NCBI GenBank assembly: GCA_963706875.1
Contig: CAVPNW010000019.1
Span: 62,001 to 126,000, forward strand
From: Prado023 sp963706875
Lineage (GTDB): Bacteria; Actinomycetota; Actinomycetes; S36-B12; CAIYMF01
DNA: 64,000 nt
Direction: 5' to 3'
Shown here piece by piece: positions 1 to 9,083 of this stretch. The position numbers and the translations under genes were made by a program. The number at the start of each line of letters is the position of its first letter. Within the stretch, counting starts at the first letter, position 1. The notes under the pieces are model-generated. The model had not been told where the DNA came from, did no database searches, and saw nothing but the letters and a program-made list of their open reading frames with translations.

Positions 1-1
1 C

Positions 2-721
2 ATCGGGACCTGGGCCGGTCTGCGGCCGCTGCTGCAGCCGGGGACGAAGGCCGGCACATCGTCAGCGAAGATCTCCCGCGAGCACACGACCGCCTCGCCG
101 GTCCCGGGCCTGACCGTCATCGCCGGTGGCAAGCTCACCACCTACCGGGTGATGGCCACAGACGCGGTGAACTTCGCGCTCGGCGACCGGGCGAAGGACC
201 TGCCCTCGATCACCGAGCGGATCCCGCTCGTGGGCGCGGTCGGGCTCGAGGCCCTGGGGCGGCGGGCGACGGTGGTGGCGCGCACGTACGGGTGGAACGG
301 GCACATGGTCGACCACCTCCTGCACCGCTACGGATCGCTGCTCGGCGACCTGGTGGACGCGATCGCGGCTCGTCCGGACCTGGCCCGCCCGCTGGAGCAC
401 GCCCCTGCCTACCTGCGCGCGGAGATCGTGTACGCCGCCACGCATGAGGGGGTGCTGCACCTCGAGGACGTCATGCTGCACCGGACCCGCCTGAACTACG
501 AGATGCGCGACCGCGGCCTGGCCGCACTGCCCGAGATCGCCGCCCTCGTCGGCGAGGTCCTCGGCTGGGACGAGCAGCGCATGGCCGCAGAGATCGAGAG
601 CTACACCGAGCGGGCACGCGCCGAGGAGGCCGCCGAGCTCGAGCCGGACGACTCCGCCGCGGAGAAGGTTCGCCTGCGCACGCCCGACGTCACGCCCCTG
701 CGGGTCCTCACCGTCTCCTGA
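2..721 (+). CDS. glpD: Glycerol-3-phosphate dehydrogenase (FAD), 3' part
   Basis: Carboxy-terminal about 240 residues of an aerobic glycerol-3-phosphate dehydrogenase; the gene starts before the window. The enzyme oxidises glycerol-3-phosphate to dihydroxyacetone phosphate at the membrane and passes electrons to quinone. Seen here: the family-typical stretch GTWAGLRPLL followed by SREH, the second FAD-binding segment GGKLTTYR (about residues 45-52 of the visible part), and the helical C-terminal cap domain with YAATHEGVLHLEDVMLHRTR. The reading frame is open from base 2 to a TGA at 719-721. The next gene starts 43 bases downstream on the same strand. Family assignment is firm; the first half of the protein and any operon partners upstream cannot be seen. 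Confidence 0.9.
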   Translation: MGTWAGLRPLLQPGTKAGTSSAKISREHTTASPVPGLTVIAGGKLTTYRVMATDAVNFALGDRAKDLPSITERIPLVGAVGLEALGRRATVVARTYGWNGHMVDHLLHRYGSLLGDLVDAIAARPDLARPLEHAPAYLRAEIVYAATHEGVLHLEDVMLHRTRLNYEMRDRGLAALPEIAALVGEVLGWDEQRMAAEIESYTERARAEEAAELEPDDSAAEKVRLRTPDVTPLRVLTVS

Positions 722-764
722 CGCCCGGATGCGGTGACTGCAGGCAGGTCCTACGCTGCCGGGC

Positions 765-1673
765 ATGGGATCAGGGGTGGAACAGTCGCACCGTCGCGAG
801 TTCGTGACGCAGACCGAGCGGAGAGTCTCGCCCAAGGAGGTCGCCAAGCTCTACGCACGTGCCGAGATGCTGGCCAAGCTGCCACTGCCGGCACAGCGCT
901 GGATCATCGGCCACGCGGGCGGGGACCCCTACGTCGGGTTCGTCGTCGAGCCGTACTGCCTGTTCCTGGCCTACGAGATCGACGACCTGGCCGCAGCGCG
1001 CATGCAGTTGCCCGCCAACTACGAGCTCGTCCCCACGACGATGTTCGCCGACGGGGAGCCGCGGTACTGCGGCATCCTCGGTGCATTCAACGTGCACTCG
1101 TCGGTGTTCTGGGGCAGTCGGGTCGAGCTGTACCTGATCGCCGAGGACACCCGGACGGGCATGCTGTCGTGGGTGATCTGCGACTACGAGTCCAACACGA
1201 TCAACTACGACCCCGGTGAGGGGTTCTCCGGGGCCACCACGAGCCATGCGGTCATCACGACGTCGCACGCCGGGGAGGTGCTCGTGGACGTCCTGAGCAA
1301 GGAGCGCGTCAACCACCTGAAGGTGGCGGCAGCCCTGCCGGGGTCGTCCATGCGCGCGCTCGACTCTCGCCTGTGGATCGACGGGAACCTGTCGGTCGAC
1401 TACGGCGGGCGGCTCATGGACGCCGACTCCGTCCCGTTCGGCCTGATCTTCGATCCCGGGGAGATGGAGCAGGCGCTGCACATCCCACTGGACGCCGTCG
1501 AGGTCGAGACGAACACGTTCGGCGCCGGGTTCCTGCGCTCCGCGCCCTTCGAGGTCGCCTGCTTCCCGTACGCCCAGCACTTCCTGACGACCAGCTACCC
1601 CCAGGCCAGCCCGATCCATGATCAGCAGGCGTTGGAGAAGGCCGTCCGCGCGCATGCCATGAGCGCGGAGTAG
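765..1673 (+). CDS. Conserved hypothetical protein, unrecognised family
   Basis: A 302-residue soluble-looking protein that I cannot assign with confidence. It has no signal peptide and no membrane segment. The middle (about residues 60-190) is rich in beta-strand-like alternation, with aromatic motifs such as EPYCLFLAYEID, FNVHSSVFWGSRVELYLI and WVICDYESNTINYDP. This vaguely recalls the acetoacetate-decarboxylase-like beta-cone fold, but no catalytic lysine signature is identifiable, so that is only a guess. ATG at 765 is used; an in-frame GTG at 804 is an alternative. It lies on the same strand as glpD and converges on the GT-B-like gene with only 14 bases between the stops, which leaves no room for a separate terminator on each side. 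Confidence 0.7.
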   Translation: MGSGVEQSHRREFVTQTERRVSPKEVAKLYARAEMLAKLPLPAQRWIIGHAGGDPYVGFVVEPYCLFLAYEIDDLAAARMQLPANYELVPTTMFADGEPRYCGILGAFNVHSSVFWGSRVELYLIAEDTRTGMLSWVICDYESNTINYDPGEGFSGATTSHAVITTSHAGEVLVDVLSKERVNHLKVAAALPGSSMRALDSRLWIDGNLSVDYGGRLMDADSVPFGLIFDPGEMEQALHIPLDAVEVETNTFGAGFLRSAPFEVACFPYAQHFLTTSYPQASPIHDQQALEKAVRAHAMSAE

Positions 1674-1687
1674 CCCGGCGTCGTCAC

Positions 1688-3230
1688 TCAGCCGCGGTCG
1701 ACCGTGCCGTCCAGCCTGCGCTCCCAGGTGGTGCCGGTCGCCAGCGCCACGCACTTGTAGGCGCCGTCATAGATCCCCATGTGCTTGTTCTTCACGATGC
1801 AGTCGCAGAACATCTCCAACAGGTCGTCCTCCTGAGTGATGAGGTCGATCGCCTGCAGCGTCCTGGGGATCGTGCGGGTCTCGATCGTCCCGTCGCCGAG
1901 CTCGGCGCTGCGGATCGCGCCCCACGCCTCATGGGCGCCCACGCGGGCGTTGAAGATCTTCGGGATCGGGTAGAACGCGAGCTCCGACGGCTTGGTGATC
2001 AGGACGTCGCTGACGCGCATCAGGTAGTTGGTCGCGTACACGCCATGGAACGTGTTGTCGAAGATGAAGACGTGCAGGCCGTGCGCCTCGCCGTCGCGGA
2101 TCCCATCGGCGAAACCCTTGGCGTCGTCCCACGTGCGGTGCATCGTCACCGATGCAGCCGCCGGGCCGAGCTCGCCCTTGAGCCAGTCCCAGTTGTCGGC
2201 GTGGTCACCGAGGTTGACGAACAGGGTCAACTCGTCACGCTCGATCATCGGGCGGCAGTGGTCGATGATCGCCTTGAAGAGCTCCCGTTGGGCACCGGCA
2301 CCACCCATCGTGAGGATGAACCGACGTGGCTCACCGTTGCGCATGCGCGCCAGACGCGCGGCGCAGTCCACCTCGACGTTCTCGACCAGCTCGTGATCCA
2401 CGTGATGACCCACGTACTTGATCGCGTCGGCCGGTGTGGGGTGCAGGATCTTGTCGTCCTCGTCGAACTGGTTCATGATCCTGAACCCGTAGTAGCCCGA
2501 CGGCGACTGCACGGCGTGGGTTGCGCCCTCGGTGAGCTGGAAGGCCATCGGCCAGTTGTCGAACATCATGTCGACGACATTGGTCATGCCCCCGGCGACG
2601 GCCCCCATGCAGTTCCACATGTGCGCCGTGAGGATCGGCATGTCCGCCGGCAACGCGTGGTGGAGGTTGGCGAAGAGCTCGCTCTTGCGGTAGTCGCGTG
2701 CGTTGGCCTTGAGGAACCGCCACGGCCACCCGATCGCCTGGTTGTTGAGCAGCCAGTTCAGCCCCGGCAGCGTCTTGTCCCCGGACGTGACCGACTCCCA
2801 CACGTACTTGTCGAACAGCTCATTGCGCTGCGAGACACGCGAGTACTTGCTGTAGTTGGTGTTCCACCAGTTGATCGCGTCCTGCGTGATGCCGGGGATC
2901 GCCAGCAGGTCCAGCCAGTAGGGGGTGCGGCCCATCGCCCGCGCCGCCGAGGCACCCGCCATCGCGATCCGGTAGTGCCCATAGCCCATCCGGATCGTCG
3001 AGATCACGATGCCGTTCTCGGCGTCGACCGGGTCGCCCTCGTGTGTCGCGCCGGAGGTCCCGGATCCCGAGCACGTCGCCGAGCTGTGGGTTGTCATGGA
3101 CGCTGAGCTCGTAGGTCTCGTTCGGGTCGTAGGCGAACTTGTCGACGAACATCTTCTGCCACGCGAGGGCCTTGCGGTCCTGGTCCGGCGTGATGGTGTT
3201 GCCGTACAGGGAGAAGCGCTTCGGGTCCAT
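1688..3230 (-). CDS. GT-B (MGDG-synthase-like) glycosyltransferase-like protein, frameshifted as read
   Basis: Last gene of the minus-strand sugar-transport operon, about 513 residues if the frame is repaired. It starts at ATG 3230 behind AGGAG. The N-terminus (MDPKRFSLYGN...) runs in one frame to about 3060 and continues in another (...DAENGIVISTIRMGYGHYRIAMA), so one indel lies between roughly 3050 and 3080. The GYGHYRIA loop near the N-terminus and the C-terminal ITKPSELAFYP segment resemble the N-terminal GGGH-type loop and the nucleotide-sugar site (xxKPGGLT) of the MGDG synthase/MurG-type GT-B families. A transferase or processive lipid glycosyltransferase activity is inferred only. No signal peptide and no clear membrane helix are seen. 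It follows galK by 47 bases, so a galactose-related donor or acceptor is plausible. Exact family uncertain. Confidence 0.6.
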
Positions 3231-3277
3231 GGGGTCTCCTGTTCTCAGAGGGATTCAGAGCGCGAATCGACGATGCA

Positions 3278-4474
3278 TCAGTGCACCCGCCCGCCGGCCG
3301 GCCCGGCGACCGCGATCAGGAAGCCGGGCTCGCCCCAGCCCCGTTCGTCGAAGGCGTCGGCGACGGCCCGGGCGACGACGGTAGCGGCGTCGGCCTCGAT
3401 CAGGGCGATCGCTGAGCCGCCGAAACCGCCGCCTGTCATCCGGGACCCGAGGGCCCCCGCGGCCCGGGCTGCCCCGACGGCGACATCCAGCTCGTCGCAG
3501 CTGACCTCGTAGTCCAGGCGCAGCGACTCGTGGGAGGCGTCCATGACCGGGCCGACGTCGCGCACCCTGTCCTCGCGCACCAGTTCGACGAACTGCTCGA
3601 CGCGGGCGATCTCGGTCACGACGTGCCGGACGCGCCTGGCCTCGACAGGGTCGGGCAGGTCAGCCAGGGCCGCGTCGAGGTCGGTGACCTCGCGCAGCGT
3701 GCCCACCCCGAGCCGCGCTGCGGCCGCGTGGCAGGCGGCACGCCGGGAGGCGTACTGACCATCGACGAGGGCGTGCTCCGCCCGGGTGTCGATCACCAGC
3801 AGCTCCAGGCCTGCCTCGGCCAGGTGGAACGGCACCTGCGCGACGCTGTGGTCGAGGGTGTCCAGCAGCAGGGCATGCCCAGCGGTGGCGCGCAGAGACG
3901 CGGCCTGGTCCATGCCGCCCGTGGGAGCGCCGGCGACCTCGTTCTCGGCACGCACGCAGGTGGCGGCCAGCACCGCCCGGCCGGCGTCACCCGAGGCTGA
4001 CAGGCCCAGCCCGAACAGCTCGTCCAGGGCGAGGGCCACAGCGCACTCGATGGCCGCCGAGGAGGAGAGCCCGGCCCCGAGCGGGACGCACGAGTCGAAC
4101 GCGGCGTCGAACCCACCGAGCATGTGGCCCGCCTGAGCCAGGGACCATGCCGGGCCGCCGGCGTAGGCGACCCACGAGCTGACCAGCCCGGGCGCGATGC
4201 CGTCCAGGGTCCCGGTCCAGATGTCCTCGGGCGCCAGCGAGGACACCAGGCGCACGACCCGGTCGTCCCTGCGACGGACGGCCACGAAGGTGCGGTGCGG
4301 CAGGGCCATGGGCAGGCACAACCCCCCGTTGTAGTCGACATGCTCCCCGATGAGGTTCACCCGGCCAGGGGACGCCCACACCCCGTCCGGGTCCAGCTCG
4401 AACGCGCGGACGAAGAGGTCGCTGACCCGCCCGGCTCCCTCCGCGCCAGACCACGCGGCAAGTGGAGCTGTCAT
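3278..4474 (-). CDS. galK: Galactokinase
   Basis: A 398-residue GHMP-superfamily kinase that phosphorylates D-galactose at C1 with ATP, the entry step of the Leloir pathway in the cytoplasm. All three signatures are present: the galactokinase signature GRVNLIGEHVDYNGG (about residues 37-51), the ATP loop PLGAGLSSSAA in the first half, and the C-terminal GHMP motif MTGGGFGGSAIAL. The start at ATG 4474 is chosen because GGAGGGG lies just upstream; a longer reading frame from 4522 would overlap the preceding permease. It follows the MalG-like permease by 31 bases and precedes the GT-B-like gene, so it is cotranscribed with the ABC importer. This suggests that the imported sugar contains galactose. 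No galT or galE lies in the window. Confidence 0.95.
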   Translation of the reverse strand: MTAPLAAWSGAEGAGRVSDLFVRAFELDPDGVWASPGRVNLIGEHVDYNGGLCLPMALPHRTFVAVRRRDDRVVRLVSSLAPEDIWTGTLDGIAPGLVSSWVAYAGGPAWSLAQAGHMLGGFDAAFDSCVPLGAGLSSSAAIECAVALALDELFGLGLSASGDAGRAVLAATCVRAENEVAGAPTGGMDQAASLRATAGHALLLDTLDHSVAQVPFHLAEAGLELLVIDTRAEHALVDGQYASRRAACHAAAARLGVGTLREVTDLDAALADLPDPVEARRVRHVVTEIARVEQFVELVREDRVRDVGPVMDASHESLRLDYEVSCDELDVAVGAARAAGALGSRMTGGGFGGSAIALIEADAATVVARAVADAFDERGWGEPGFLIAVAGPAGGRVH

Positions 4475-4505
4475 CGGCCCCTCCGGTGGGCAGGTGGCAT
4501 GGCGT

Positions 4506-5721
4506 TCAACCCTTGATCCCACTGCTGGCGACGTTCTCCACGAAGTAGCGCTGGGCCAGGAGGAACACTGTGATCGGCGGGATCATCGCGATCATGACGC
4601 CGGCGAGCACCAGGTTCGGGTTGTCGGCCGCACGACCCCCGAGGGTCGCCAGGGTGAGCGCGAGGACGCTGTTCTCCTGGTTGCCCGAGTCGATGACGAT
4701 CAACGGCCAGACGAAGGAGTTCCAGGCGTAGAGGAACGAGAACGTCGTCAGCGTGGCGATGGCCGGGATCGACAATGGCACGAACACCTTCCAGAGGATG
4801 GTCCACCGCGAGGCGCCGTCGAGGATGGCCGCCTCCTCGAGCTCCTTGGGGATCGTCACGAAGAACTGGCGCATCAGGAACGTGCCGTACGCCGTGAACA
4901 CGAACGGGATCACCAGCGACACCAGGTCGTTGACCCACCCGATCTCGACCATCAGCCGGTAGAGCGGGATGATCAGGACGACGAACGGGATCATGATCGA
5001 CCCGAGGTAGAACAGGAAGAGCTTCTCGCGCCCCGGAACCGCAGCCGGGCGAAGGCGTAGCCACCGAGGATGCTGGTCAGCACCTGCCCGACCACCACGA
5101 GGATCGTGACGAGCACGGTGTTCGTCAGCGCCCGGGAGAACCCGTTGAGGCCCAGGACCTTGCAGTAGTTGCCCAGTCTGGAAGTTGACCTGCTCCACCG
5201 CGAGGACGTCCGCCGGGACGGCGAACACCGGTGGGGCGCTGGGGTTCGCGGGGTCGACGTACGTGCCACCGATCCGGGAGCGGTTGTCGTAGACCTCCAC
5301 CTGCTGGCCGTCGATCGTGACGAGGTAGACGTCCTTCTCCTCGCCGTCCACCGTGACGGTGGTCCCGGCCGGCTCGAGGGCGTCCCTCGGGCTGACCAGC
5401 ACGAACTCGGGATCGTCGACCTGGCGGAACTCGCGCAGGCTCGTGCCGTTCTCGACCCGCGCGAGGTCCGCCGTGCCCGCCTCCGGGGAGGGGCACCGTG
5501 AAGACCGGCAGCTCCTCGCCGTTGACGGTCGCAGTCGCGGCCACGTACGGCAGGATCCGGGGCGGGTAGGTGAAGACGTCCTCAGCGGTCTTCATCGACC
5601 CGGAGAGGGCGAAGAGGAACGGGATGAGGACGACGAGTCCCGCGATCGTGAGGCTCGCGTAGACGAAGATCCGCGCGGACTGGGCCCGCCACCCTCGGAC
5701 GGGACGACCTGACCTGGGCAT
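4506..5721 (-). CDS. Sugar ABC transporter permease, MalG type, frameshifted as read
   Basis: Second inner-membrane subunit of a carbohydrate ABC importer (CUT1 class). ATG 5721 overlaps the stop of the MalF-like permease (TGATG). TM1 (ASLTIAGLVVLIPFLFALSG) is followed by an unusually long extracytoplasmic segment of more than 100 residues before TM2. The C-terminal half holds the remaining helices and the EAA loop EEAAILDGASRWTILWKVFVPL, which docks to the ATPase. The product is read only by correcting three single-base shifts, near 5485, 5177 and 5035; each lies in or beside short G/C runs, and the protein resumes perfectly in the next frame. No ATPase gene is in the operon, so a shared MsiK-like ATPase elsewhere is likely, as known for other actinobacteria. 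Confidence 0.85.
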
Positions 5722-7460
5722 CACTTCACCTCCGCATCGGCACGCTGGGCTCGGAACTGGGCGAGGGTGAAGATGAAGATGATCACGAACAGCACCCATG
5801 CCACTGCGCTGGCCTGCCCGAAGGAGTCCTGCTGGAACCCGAGCTGGTAGATGTAGACGACCGGCGTCAGGGTGGCGTTGTCCGGGAACCCGACCGGGTT
5901 CGGCTGGTTCAGCGCGTAGACGATGTCGAACAGCTGCAGGGCCAGGATCACGGTGGTCACCGTCACGAAGAACGTGGTCTCCCTCAGCTGCGGGACCGTG
6001 ACGTGGCGGAACTGCTGCCAGGCGTTGCACCCGTCGAGCTCGGCCGCCTCGTAGAGGTCGCGACCGATGCCCTGCAGGCCGGCCGTGAACAGGACGGTGT
6101 TGAACCCGAACTGGGACCACACGAACACGATGCACACGGCCAGCAGGGCGATCTTCGGGTCCGAGAGCCATCCGATCTCGACCCGATCGGGGAACGGGTC
6201 ACCCGGAAGCACGACGTTGAGCGCCTGGCCGCCGGTGGCGATGCCCCAGTTGATGAATCCGACCGCGGCGTTGAACATCTGCTTCCAGATGAGGGTCACG
6301 CCGATGACGCCTGCGACGGCGGGGACGAAGAAGACCGTCCGGAAGGCCTTGGTGCCCCGGTAGCCGGCATTGATCATGACGGCCAGGAAGAGGGCTGACA
6401 GCACAGCCGCCGGGATCGCCACGAGCATGAAGAGGAAGATGTTGGTCAGCGACTTCCAGAACAGCGGATCGGTCCCGCCCACGACCAGGTCGCTGAAGGG
6501 CAGGCCGAAGACCTCCGAGTAGCCCGCCGGCAGGTCCGCCGGGGAGGAGGCCACGGTCAGGGAGAGGGTCTCGATGTAGTTGTCGAGCCCGACGTAGACA
6601 GCCTGGCTGACCCCGTCCCAGTCGTAGAACGAGATCACCATCGAGAACACGAGCGGGCCGGCGAAGAAGGCCAGGAAGCCCAGGAGGTTCGGGGACAGGT
6701 ACAGCCACCCGGTCAGGGCCTCGGCCTGGGCGTTCTCGACCAGGAAGTAGCGGGCGGAACGCTCGGAGATGATCGTCCGCAGGGCCCACGCAGCCAGCAG
6801 GAACACGATCAGCGCCGCGACGAAGACCACGGGATCGGTGCGGATGGCGTCACCGAAGAAGAGCAGGGCCCGCTGGGCACGCATCAGGAAGAGCCACCAC
6901 ACGGCACCCACGGCGATGATCGCCAGCCCGGCCCACATCAGCCACTGCGCCGCGCGAACGGCGCCCGCGTTCGCGCCGTCGTCGGTGACCAGCGTCCCAG
7001 GGGGCAGCAGGCGCTTGTGGATACGACGGGCGATCACCCACCAGACCACACCCACGAAGATCAGGATCACGGCGGGGAACGCGCGCTCGAAGGCGCCGGC
7101 GAAGACATCGAGCCCTTCGGCGATCTCAAGCTGGCCGAACAGCACCACGAAGGCGCCCAGGGCCACAAGCAGGCTCACGAGGAAGGACAGCGTGCGTCCC
7201 GCACGGACGCGGCGCCCAAGCAGGACAACGACAAGGAGGTTGACGCCCAGCCCGAGGCCACCGGCGATCCCCAGACCCGTTCGGGGCAGGGAGCCGAGCT
7301 CCCAGATCCCGGCCCCGATGTTGATCAGCACCCAGGTGGAGACGCCTGCGAGGAAGAGATGCCACGCCTGGACGCCTCGAAGGAGCCGTTCGAACCCCTC
7401 GTCGTCCTCCCACTGTGGATTCGACCGATGGTCCTCGGTCTCGGTGACCATCGCGGTCAT
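5721..7460 (-). CDS. Sugar ABC transporter permease, MalF type, with long N-terminal membrane extension
   Basis: A 579-residue inner-membrane permease. The C-terminal part from about residue 251 (GWLYLSPNLLGFLAFFAGPL) is a standard MalF-like CUT1 permease with the EAA motif EAAELDGCNAWQQFRHVTVPQL. The first 250 residues add about six hydrophobic segments (near 36-56, 62-82, 91-110, 128-145, 172-192 and 211-229), far more than the usual single extra helix. The start at ATG 7460 is chosen for its GGAGG five to six bases upstream; longer in-frame starts lack a site. It is separated from the binding-protein gene by 109 bases containing a strong hairpin, and it overlaps the MalG-like gene by one base. 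It transports an unknown sugar, perhaps a galactoside judging from the linked galK. Confidence 0.9.
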   Translation of the reverse strand: MTAMVTETEDHRSNPQWEDDEGFERLLRGVQAWHLFLAGVSTWVLINIGAGIWELGSLPRTGLGIAGGLGLGVNLLVVVLLGRRVRAGRTLSFLVSLLVALGAFVVLFGQLEIAEGLDVFAGAFERAFPAVILIFVGVVWWVIARRIHKRLLPPGTLVTDDGANAGAVRAAQWLMWAGLAIIAVGAVWWLFLMRAQRALLFFGDAIRTDPVVFVAALIVFLLAAWALRTIISERSARYFLVENAQAEALTGWLYLSPNLLGFLAFFAGPLVFSMVISFYDWDGVSQAVYVGLDNYIETLSLTVASSPADLPAGYSEVFGLPFSDLVVGGTDPLFWKSLTNIFLFMLVAIPAAVLSALFLAVMINAGYRGTKAFRTVFFVPAVAGVIGVTLIWKQMFNAAVGFINWGIATGGQALNVVLPGDPFPDRVEIGWLSDPKIALLAVCIVFVWSQFGFNTVLFTAGLQGIGRDLYEAAELDGCNAWQQFRHVTVPQLRETTFFVTVTTVILALQLFDIVYALNQPNPVGFPDNATLTPVVYIYQLGFQQDSFGQASAVAWVLFVIIFIFTLAQFRAQRADAEVK

Positions 7461-7514
7461 GTCCGCCTCCTCCATTGGTCCACCTGGGCAGTACGAGCCA
7501 TCACGAGCAAGGAC

Positions 7515-7549
7515 GGGGGTCTCGGGTCCCGTTCGGACCCGGGACCCCC
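7515..7549 (-). terminator. Hairpin between binding-protein and permease genes
   Basis: Inverted repeat with 15-base arms (7515-7529 and 7535-7549, one mismatch) and a five-base loop. It lies just 3' of the substrate-binding protein stop and 5' of the permease start. No U-run follows. Hairpins at this place in sugar ABC operons are known to cause partial termination or to protect the upstream mRNA, so that more binding protein than permease is made; that role is inferred here. Confidence 0.6.
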
Positions 7550-7569
7550 GCCGTGGTTGTGCGCAGCCG

Positions 7570-8909
7570 CTACTCGAACGCGGGTGCAGCCACCTTGCAG
7601 ATCTGGCTCTGGTACTCGTCGGTCGTGATCTCACCGTTCATGTACTGGGTGACCACGGCATTGGTCGCAGTGTCGAACTCCGGCCAGTTGCCCTTCCACA
7701 GCGGGCCCTCGGCGACGGGGCTGTTCTGGATTCCGTCGACGAACGCCTGGTTGTTCTGCGGCGGCGTGTAGGTGAGGAACTTGTCGATGGCCTCCTGCGA
7801 CGTGCGCGACGGGATGTTCGCGCCGAGCGAGGAGATCTTGTCCTGCACCTCGAGGCTGGTGAGCTCAGAGACGAGCTTCCAGGCCGCGGCCGGGTCGGCC
7901 GTCTCGGCGTTGATCACGTAGGCACCCCAGAACTGCCAGTTCCCACCGGGAGCAGGCCCGGTCGGCAGCGGAGCGACGTCCCAGTTGAAGTCCGTGATCT
8001 CGCGGGAGCCGGGGGTGGCCCAGCGACCGTTGACGAACATGCCGAGCTTGCCGCTCTTGTAGACCGGCTCCGCGATCCTCGCCGAACTTCACGCCGTAAT
8101 CGGCGTCGTAGAGCTTCTGGTAGTACTCGATGCCCTGGACCGACTCGTCGGAGTCCAGGTTGCAGGCCGTCCGGTCCTCGTTGAAGAACGAGCCGCCCGC
8201 CGAGTTCACCCAGTAGCCCCAGTTGGCCCACCAGCCGCCGGCCCCGAAGCCCTTGACGCCTCCGCCGAGGTCGCTGATCGCCTTGGCGGTCTCCTGGAAC
8301 GCGTCCCAGGTCCACTTGCCATCGGCAGCGAGCTCGCGCGGGTCGTCCACGCCGGCCTGGTCGATCAGGTCGAGGTTGAGGTAGAGCGCGAAGGTGGAGA
8401 CGTCACGCGGGACGCCCCAGACGAAGCCGTCGGCCTTCTGGCCGGACTCCGGGTCGACGAGCAGCTGGTCCATCGGGACCTGCGTAGAAGTCGGCGGCGT
8501 TGAAGCCTGCAGCCGACGACACGTCGCTCGCATTCAGGATCAGGCCCGCCTTCGCGAAGTCCGCGACGTCGGTGCCAGGGATCCAGAAGACATCGGGAGC
8601 AGTTCCGGCGGACAGCTCGGTCTTGAGCTTGTCCTGGTAGGGAGATCCCTCGGAGTTGCCCGCCTCGTACGTCAGGTTCAGACCGATGTTCTTGGCCGTG
8701 ATCTCGTCGGAGATGCTCTGGTAGACGTCTGCCTCGGCCTGGTTGTCGGGTCGCGTCCGCCACCGGAGGTCGACAGCCTCTGCAGCCGGGCTGGCTGCCT
8801 CGCTGGCCCCCGCGCTGGTGTCAGTCGTTGGTTCACTCGTCGTGCTGGAGCACGCGCTCAGGGCGAGGGCCAGCCCAACGGCTCCCACCACCCCATGACG
8901 AATTCGCAT
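7570..8909 (-). CDS. Sugar ABC transporter substrate-binding lipoprotein, frameshifted as read
   Basis: First gene of the minus-strand importer operon, about 446 residues when repaired. It starts at ATG 8909 with AGAGGA upstream. The N-terminus is a lipoprotein signal (MRIRHGVVGAVGLALALSAC) with the lipidated cysteine at residue 20, followed by a Ser/Thr-rich linker. The body is a family-1 (MalE/UgpB-like) extracellular solute-binding fold, with AGTAPDVFWIPGTDVADFAKAG, GVPRDVSTFALYLNLDL and the C-terminal region AETADPAAAWKLVSEL. Two single-base shifts are needed, near 8485 and near 8075. It is divergent from the SorC-type regulator and shares a 174-base intergenic region with it. The ligand cannot be read from sequence; the linked galK hints at a galactose-containing compound. 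Confidence 0.87.
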
Positions 8910-9040
8910 CCGGTTCGATCCTCTCGTTGATTCCTCCACGGCCAGTGGAGGACGTGGTCGTGACGTGTCGATCTGAGCCCGTGCGGACCCGATCACCAGA
9001 CATCTGTCACAAGGGCACCATAGCCCAAGCGCGGTGCGAT

Positions 9041-9067
9041 TGTGCAAGACTGATGCACAGATGTGCA
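9041..9067. promoter_or_regulatory. Candidate SorC-regulator operator
   Basis: Three alternating copies of a hexamer: TGTGCA (9041-9046), its complement TGCACA (9054-9059) and TGTGCA again (9062-9067), ending 17 bases before the regulator start. The palindromic arrangement in the divergent region between the binding-protein gene and the regulator fits an autoregulatory operator. Spacing and position are seen; the binding partner is inferred. Confidence 0.45.
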
Positions 9068-9083
9068 GGCGTCGGAGGTGTGC

